Shown here: piece by piece, positions 60,659 through 64,000 of the stretch
Numbering within the stretch: the stretch's first letter is position 1
How the letters are laid out: the number at the start of each line of letters is the position of its first letter
DNA from: an uncultured Marvinbryantia sp.
Lineage (GTDB): Bacteria; Bacillota; Clostridia; Lachnospirales; Lachnospiraceae
Assembly (NCBI GenBank): GCA_934394985.1
Contig: CAKRRF010000008.1
Location: 10,728 to 74,727, forward strand
DNA length: 64,000 bases
Direction of reading: 5' to 3'
Program-made: the position numbers and the translations under genes
Notes under the pieces: generated by a model
Database searches by the model: none
Told to the model about the DNA's origin: nothing
Seen by the model: only the letters and a program-made list of their open reading frames with translations

Positions 60659-60707
60659 GGTATGATGAGCGCTGTAGCTGATAATTCTGAAGCAGATGTC
60701 TGAATTT

Positions 60708-61709
60708 CTACATATGTAAGACTTCATCCCAGATTTCTTCCACAACAGGGATTCCAAGTTCTTTATTTTCTTTGATGCTGCGTAAGGCCAATTCTCCAGG
60801 ATAGTATACTGCCCCTCCTTCTTTGACTGGCTCTGAAGATTTTACATCAGCAAGGATGGCATCTATGATCGCATCAGTTTCTTCTGCTGTGTTAAATCTG
60901 GAAGGATCAATGGCAATCATGATCTGCGTCAGGCCTACTTCGTCATCAAAAGTTCCGATTTTTGCGACGGAGTTCCCGTTGGAGAGCACAGTGGCAATCA
61001 GGTCAAGGACAATAGACAGACCGCTTCCTTTCCAGTAACCCATTGGTAGAACGCGCCAGGTTTTTTCGATTTCAGCCGGATCAGTAGAAAGATTTCCTTC
61101 AGAATCGTATCCGCCCGGTACCGGAAGCTGGGTGCCCTGAAGTTTACATTGTTCGATTTTTCCATAAGAGAACTGAGATACCGCACAGTCCAGTACCACA
61201 TGTTCTCCATTGGATCTTGGGACAGACATGACCAGAGGATTATTGCCGATTTTCCGATCTTTGCCGCCCCAGGCTGGCATATTTGGCATAGTGTTAGACC
61301 AGCAGATGCCGATGCATCCGTGATCTGCGGCCAGCCATCCATAGGTACCACCGCGCATCCAGTGATTGTTATTACCAAGGGCTACGATGCCGGCGCCGTT
61401 TGCCTTGGCCAGTTCACAGGCACGATCCATGGCACGTTTGGCATTTAACGGTCCGAATCCCAGATGTCCGTCCCAGCGTTCCATAATCCCCATGCTCATT
61501 TCACAGGTTGCTTTTGCCAGTGGGTCAATGCTTCCTTTCTCCAGATAGCTGATGAATCGCGGAAAACGATTCAGACCGTGAGAATAGACGCCCGCCAGGC
61601 TGTTCTGAGCAAAGATCAATGCGGCATCCGCAGCGTCCTGTGGAGGAAATCCTTTCTTTTCAAGGACTCTGGTAAATTCTTTTATCATATCTTCATATCT
61701 GACTCTCAT
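60708..61709 (-). CDS. dlgD: 2,3-diketo-L-gulonate reductase-like (YiaK/DlgD, Ldh_2 family)
   Basis: 333 residues, matching the length and pattern of E. coli YiaK/DlgD (332). SGVYSHG appears as AGVYSHGLNRFPRFISYLEKG with the catalytic His (about 44-45), then NNNHWMRGGTYGW (about 117-129), GICWSNTMPNMPAWGGKDRKIGNNPL and RVLPMGYWKGSGLSIVLDLIATVLSNG. It is an NAD(P)H-dependent reductase of a 2-oxo acid. Given the neighbouring uxuA, a uronate-derived keto acid is possible. The start at 61709 with GGAGGTG upstream is preferred over 61796, which would extend into the operator. Confidence 0.88.
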   Translation of the reverse strand: MRVRYEDMIKEFTRVLEKKGFPPQDAADAALIFAQNSLAGVYSHGLNRFPRFISYLEKGSIDPLAKATCEMSMGIMERWDGHLGFGPLNAKRAMDRACELAKANGAGIVALGNNNHWMRGGTYGWLAADHGCIGICWSNTMPNMPAWGGKDRKIGNNPLVMSVPRSNGEHVVLDCAVSQFSYGKIEQCKLQGTQLPVPGGYDSEGNLSTDPAEIEKTWRVLPMGYWKGSGLSIVLDLIATVLSNGNSVAKIGTFDDEVGLTQIMIAIDPSRFNTAEETDAIIDAILADVKSSEPVKEGGAVYYPGELALRSIKENKELGIPVVEEIWDEVLHM

Positions 61710-61781
61710 AATAGGTACACCTCCTGATAATTTGACTGAATCAAGTAAGTTCTTTGCTTCAAGAGTAAAGAATTGCCTGAT

Positions 61782-61795
61782 TGAAAGCGTTTTCA
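61782..61795. promoter_or_regulatory. LacI/CcpA-type operator 1
   Basis: TGAAAGCGTTTTCA, matching the cre consensus TGWAANCGNTNWCA at every position. It sits just downstream of the -10 box of the dlgD promoter, where bound repressor would block initiation. Confidence 0.8.
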
Positions 61796-61804
61796 ATATT
61801 TTTC

Positions 61805-61832
61805 ATTATATTACGAATTTCAGATATGTCAA
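61805..61832 (-). promoter_or_regulatory. Consensus sigma-A promoter of dlgD
   Basis: On the minus strand, TTGACA (61832-61827) and TATAAT (61810-61805) are both perfect, with a 16-bp spacer. Confidence 0.85.
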
Positions 61833-61903
61833 TTGTTTTTGAGAAGAAAATAAAATACTGTAAAAATACATAAAAATGTAAAATAATATTAGGAAGAATA
61901 GTA

Positions 61904-61917
61904 TGAAAGCGTTTTCA
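61904..61917. promoter_or_regulatory. LacI/CcpA-type operator 2
   Basis: An exact second copy of TGAAAGCGTTTTCA, 122 bp from the first and 10 bp upstream of the -35 box of the lacI-family gene. Confidence 0.8.
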
Positions 61918-61926
61918 ATAAAAATC

Positions 61927-61955
61927 TTGAAACATGGAAGAAAATGTGATACACT
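61927..61955 (+). promoter_or_regulatory. Promoter of the LacI-family gene
   Basis: TTGAAA (61927-61932), 17-bp spacer, TACACT (61950-61955), with an extended TGA just before the -10. Confidence 0.55.
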
Positions 61956-62082
61956 GCAAGAACAAAGCAAAGTGTTGGAGGGAGCGGAGCGTATCCTGCC
62001 CCGGAATGGAAGAAAGTAAGTGGATGCGTGGTAAAACATATTTGGGTATGGAGTATAGCCAGGTATGGCGGAAAGGAATTGC

Positions 62083-63084
62083 ATGAATATATATGATATT
62101 GCGAAAGAAGCGGGTGTTTCGATTACTACAGTTTCTCGTGTGATAAATCACAGAGAACAGGTGAATGCCGCAACAAGAGAACGTGTGGAAAAAGTGTTGA
62201 AAGCACATCATTACAAGCCTAATGCGACGGCGAGGAATCTGGTGACGAAGTCCTCCAGAACAGTAGCTGTGCTGACGATTGATATTCGCGAACCGCATTA
62301 TGCGCGAACCGCATATACGATTGAGCGGGAACTGAGTCATCGTGGTTATGAAGCCATCATATGCAATACCGGAGGAGAATTGAAAGAGACGGAACGATAT
62401 TTGCAGTCTTTGATGGAAAAGGATGTGGATGGAATTATTCTGGTGGGATCTGTATTTAATGAAATTGGAAAAGATGCCAGAATCCGGGATATGCTGAAGA
62501 CGTTTCCGGTGGTATTGGCAAACGGAAGGCTGGATCTGGAGCGCTCGTATTCGGTATTGGTAGATGATCAGTATGGCATAGGACTATCAGTGGATCATCT
62601 GGTAGAAAATGGACACAAAGAAATCTGTTACTTTATGGATCTGGATACCGGAAGTGCCAGAGAGAAGAAAACGGGATTTATTCAGAGTATGAAAAAGCAT
62701 GGCCTGGAATGTGGGCAGAAACAAGTGATCAAGGTGGCGCACTCTGTGGAAGGTGGACGGGGTGGCGTCCAGCAACTAATAGAAGAGAATCGACAGGTGA
62801 CAGCCATTGTATGCGGCAATGATGAGATTGCGGTTGGGGCAGTAAAGGAGTTGACCAGTCGGGGAATCAAGGTGCCGGAACAGATTTCGGTGACAGGATA
62901 TAATCATTCCGAATATGCCCGTATCTGCCAGCCAGAGCTGACCACCATCGACAACAAGCCAGAGCTGGTAGCCATGCTGTGTGTGCAGTTGATTATCAGC
63001 CTGATTGAAAAGACAGACAGCTATTCTTCCGGGGTGATTCGACCGGAACTGGTGCCGGGGAAAAGTGTTGCGCAGTTACAATAG
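62083..63084 (+). CDS. LacI family transcriptional regulator
   Basis: 333 residues. The N-terminal helix-turn-helix and hinge are typical: MNIYDIAKEAGVSITTVSRVINHREQVNAATRERVEKVL, in pieces, then YKPNATARNLVTKSSRTVAVL. The effector domain is a type I periplasmic-binding fold (VDGIILVGSVFNE, TAIVCGNDEIAVGAVKELTSRGIKVPEQISVTGYNHSEYARICQPELTTI). ATG 62083 with AAAGGA upstream is preferred to 62065. Twin operators lie between it and dlgD, so it probably represses dlgD, itself and uxuA, with a uronate-pathway intermediate as inducer. Confidence 0.92.
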   Translation: MNIYDIAKEAGVSITTVSRVINHREQVNAATRERVEKVLKAHHYKPNATARNLVTKSSRTVAVLTIDIREPHYARTAYTIERELSHRGYEAIICNTGGELKETERYLQSLMEKDVDGIILVGSVFNEIGKDARIRDMLKTFPVVLANGRLDLERSYSVLVDDQYGIGLSVDHLVENGHKEICYFMDLDTGSAREKKTGFIQSMKKHGLECGQKQVIKVAHSVEGGRGGVQQLIEENRQVTAIVCGNDEIAVGAVKELTSRGIKVPEQISVTGYNHSEYARICQPELTTIDNKPELVAMLCVQLIISLIEKTDSYSSGVIRPELVPGKSVAQLQ

Positions 63085-63125
63085 ATAGAAAAATACATTG
63101 GAATATAAACAGGAGGAAACTTTTT

Positions 63126-64000
63126 ATGCAGATGACATTTCGCTGGTATGGAGAAGGAAATGATAACATTACTCAGGATATGATCCGCCAGATCCCGGGG
63201 GTGACGGGACTGGTATGGGCGCTTCATAACAAGCAGCCAGGCGAGGTCTGGGAAGTGGACGAGATTGAAGCGGTGAGAAAACAGATTGAAGGCCACGGAT
63301 TCCATATGGATGTGGTAGAAAGTGTAAATGTACATGATGATATCAAAGTGGGACTTCCGACCCGAGACAAATATATTGAAAATTATAAGACAACACTGAG
63401 AAATCTGGCAAAGTTTGGCGTAAAGGTAGTGACCTATAATTTTATGCCGATTTTCGACTGGACCAGAACGGATCTGTTTCATCCTTTGCCGGATGGATCC
63501 AATGCCTTATATTATGAAAAAGACAAAATTCAGGATGATTATAAAGAAATGGCACAGTACATTCTGAAAAATCTTCATGGAATGACATTCCCCGGATGGG
63601 AACCGGAACGTATGGCGAAGCTGGATGAATTGTTTGCATTGTATCGTCCGGTGACGAAAGAAAAACTCTGGGAGAACCTGAAATATTTTCTGGAGCAACT
63701 GATGCCGGTGTGTCATGAGACAGGCATCAAGCTGGCAATTCATCAGGATGACCCGCCATGGGACATCTTTGGCATTCCGCGTCTCCTGGTAGATAAAGAA
63801 TCCATAGGGCGTTTTTTGTCCATGGTAGACGATGAGTACAACTGTCTCTGCCTCTGCTCTGGTTCCCTGGGAGCCAATCCGAACAACGATGTTCCGGATA
63901 TCATCCGCACCTATTGTGACCGAATTGCATTTGCGCATATCCGAAATGTGAAACATTATGACAATGGAGATTTTTCAGAAGTATCCCACAGAGACTGCGA
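63126..64000 (+). CDS. uxuA: D-mannonate dehydratase, 5' part (runs off the window)
   Basis: 291 residues are visible and the frame is open to the last base. The N-terminus MQMTFRWYGEGND, then GVTGLVWALHNKQPGEVW, YNFMPIFDWTRTDL and the metal-site region AIHQDDPPWDIFGIPRLL match UxuA. LCLCSGSLGANPNNDVPDII and FAHIRNVKHYDNGDF are also family blocks. Reaction: D-mannonate to 2-keto-3-deoxy-D-gluconate in hexuronate breakdown. AGGAGG precedes the ATG. It is 41 bases after the LacI gene, probably in one operon with it. Confidence 0.93.
   Translation, partial: MQMTFRWYGEGNDNITQDMIRQIPGVTGLVWALHNKQPGEVWEVDEIEAVRKQIEGHGFHMDVVESVNVHDDIKVGLPTRDKYIENYKTTLRNLAKFGVKVVTYNFMPIFDWTRTDLFHPLPDGSNALYYEKDKIQDDYKEMAQYILKNLHGMTFPGWEPERMAKLDELFALYRPVTKEKLWENLKYFLEQLMPVCHETGIKLAIHQDDPPWDIFGIPRLLVDKESIGRFLSMVDDEYNCLCLCSGSLGANPNNDVPDIIRTYCDRIAFAHIRNVKHYDNGDFSEVSHRDC

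Noticed and set aside
1..64000. CRISPR arrays, insertion sequences, prophage, tRNA or rRNA genes
   Set aside because: Looked for regularly spaced repeats, transposase or integrase motifs and cloverleaf or rRNA sequence; none was recognised by eye.

Overview
This 64 kb window looks like a chromosomal segment of a gut Lachnospiraceae-type Firmicute, probably near Blautia or the Ruminococcus gnavus group. The grounds are moderate GC, strong AGGAGG-type ribosome binding sites, YesM/YesN-type two-component systems, many sugar ABC importers of the RbsA/MglA and UgpA/UgpE types, and a group-B-like [FeFe] hydrogenase. The organism is inferred from gene content, not from a marker gene. I saw no rRNA, tRNA, CRISPR array, insertion sequence or prophage.

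Layout. 0-12.3 kb is housekeeping and export: the end of an ABC-2 exporter, a MATE efflux protein, a secreted protein of unknown function, a shikimate-kinase-like enzyme, a MacB-type ATPase with a giant coiled-coil FtsX-family permease, an RsmF-type rRNA methyltransferase and a TetR regulator. 12.4-22.9 kb is a visibly AT-richer block for 6-deoxyhexose use: sugar-binding protein, RbsA-type ATPase, two permeases, class II aldolase, rhamnulokinase and a YesN/YesM pair. It is followed by fucO (lactaldehyde to 1,2-propanediol). 24.1-32.1 kb holds a GH28 pectin-type glycosidase, a second YesN/YesM pair and a three-gene oligosaccharide importer that lacks its own ATPase.

32.3-41.4 kb holds a LysR regulator, an orphan FmdE-like protein and an unusual seven-gene operon: TRAP transporter genes interleaved with both subunits of a TPP-dependent E1 (no E2/E3), then an MtaA/UroD-type zinc methyltransferase and an aminotransferase. 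41.5-46.1 kb has a tandem-ACT protein and, divergently, an [FeFe] hydrogenase in one operon with a solute-binding protein and a permease-ATPase fusion.

46.3-60.6 kb looks like a non-phosphorylating sugar oxidation system: SMP-30 lactonase, SDR dehydrogenase, IlvD/Edd dehydratase, RraA-like aldolase, mutarotase, an AraFGH-like importer, two AraC regulators and a 1099-residue DUF5107/TPR protein. Two promoters in this region share a nearly identical two-part operator. 60.7-64 kb starts a uronate locus: a DlgD/YiaK reductase, a LacI regulator with two identical 14-bp operators, and uxuA running off the end.

Taken together, roughly 12-32 kb and 46-64 kb cover the sugars of pectic rhamnogalacturonan (rhamnose, galacturonate oligomers, arabinose/galactose, uronates). 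The block between them (34-46 kb) is the part whose biochemistry is least explained by known pathways.
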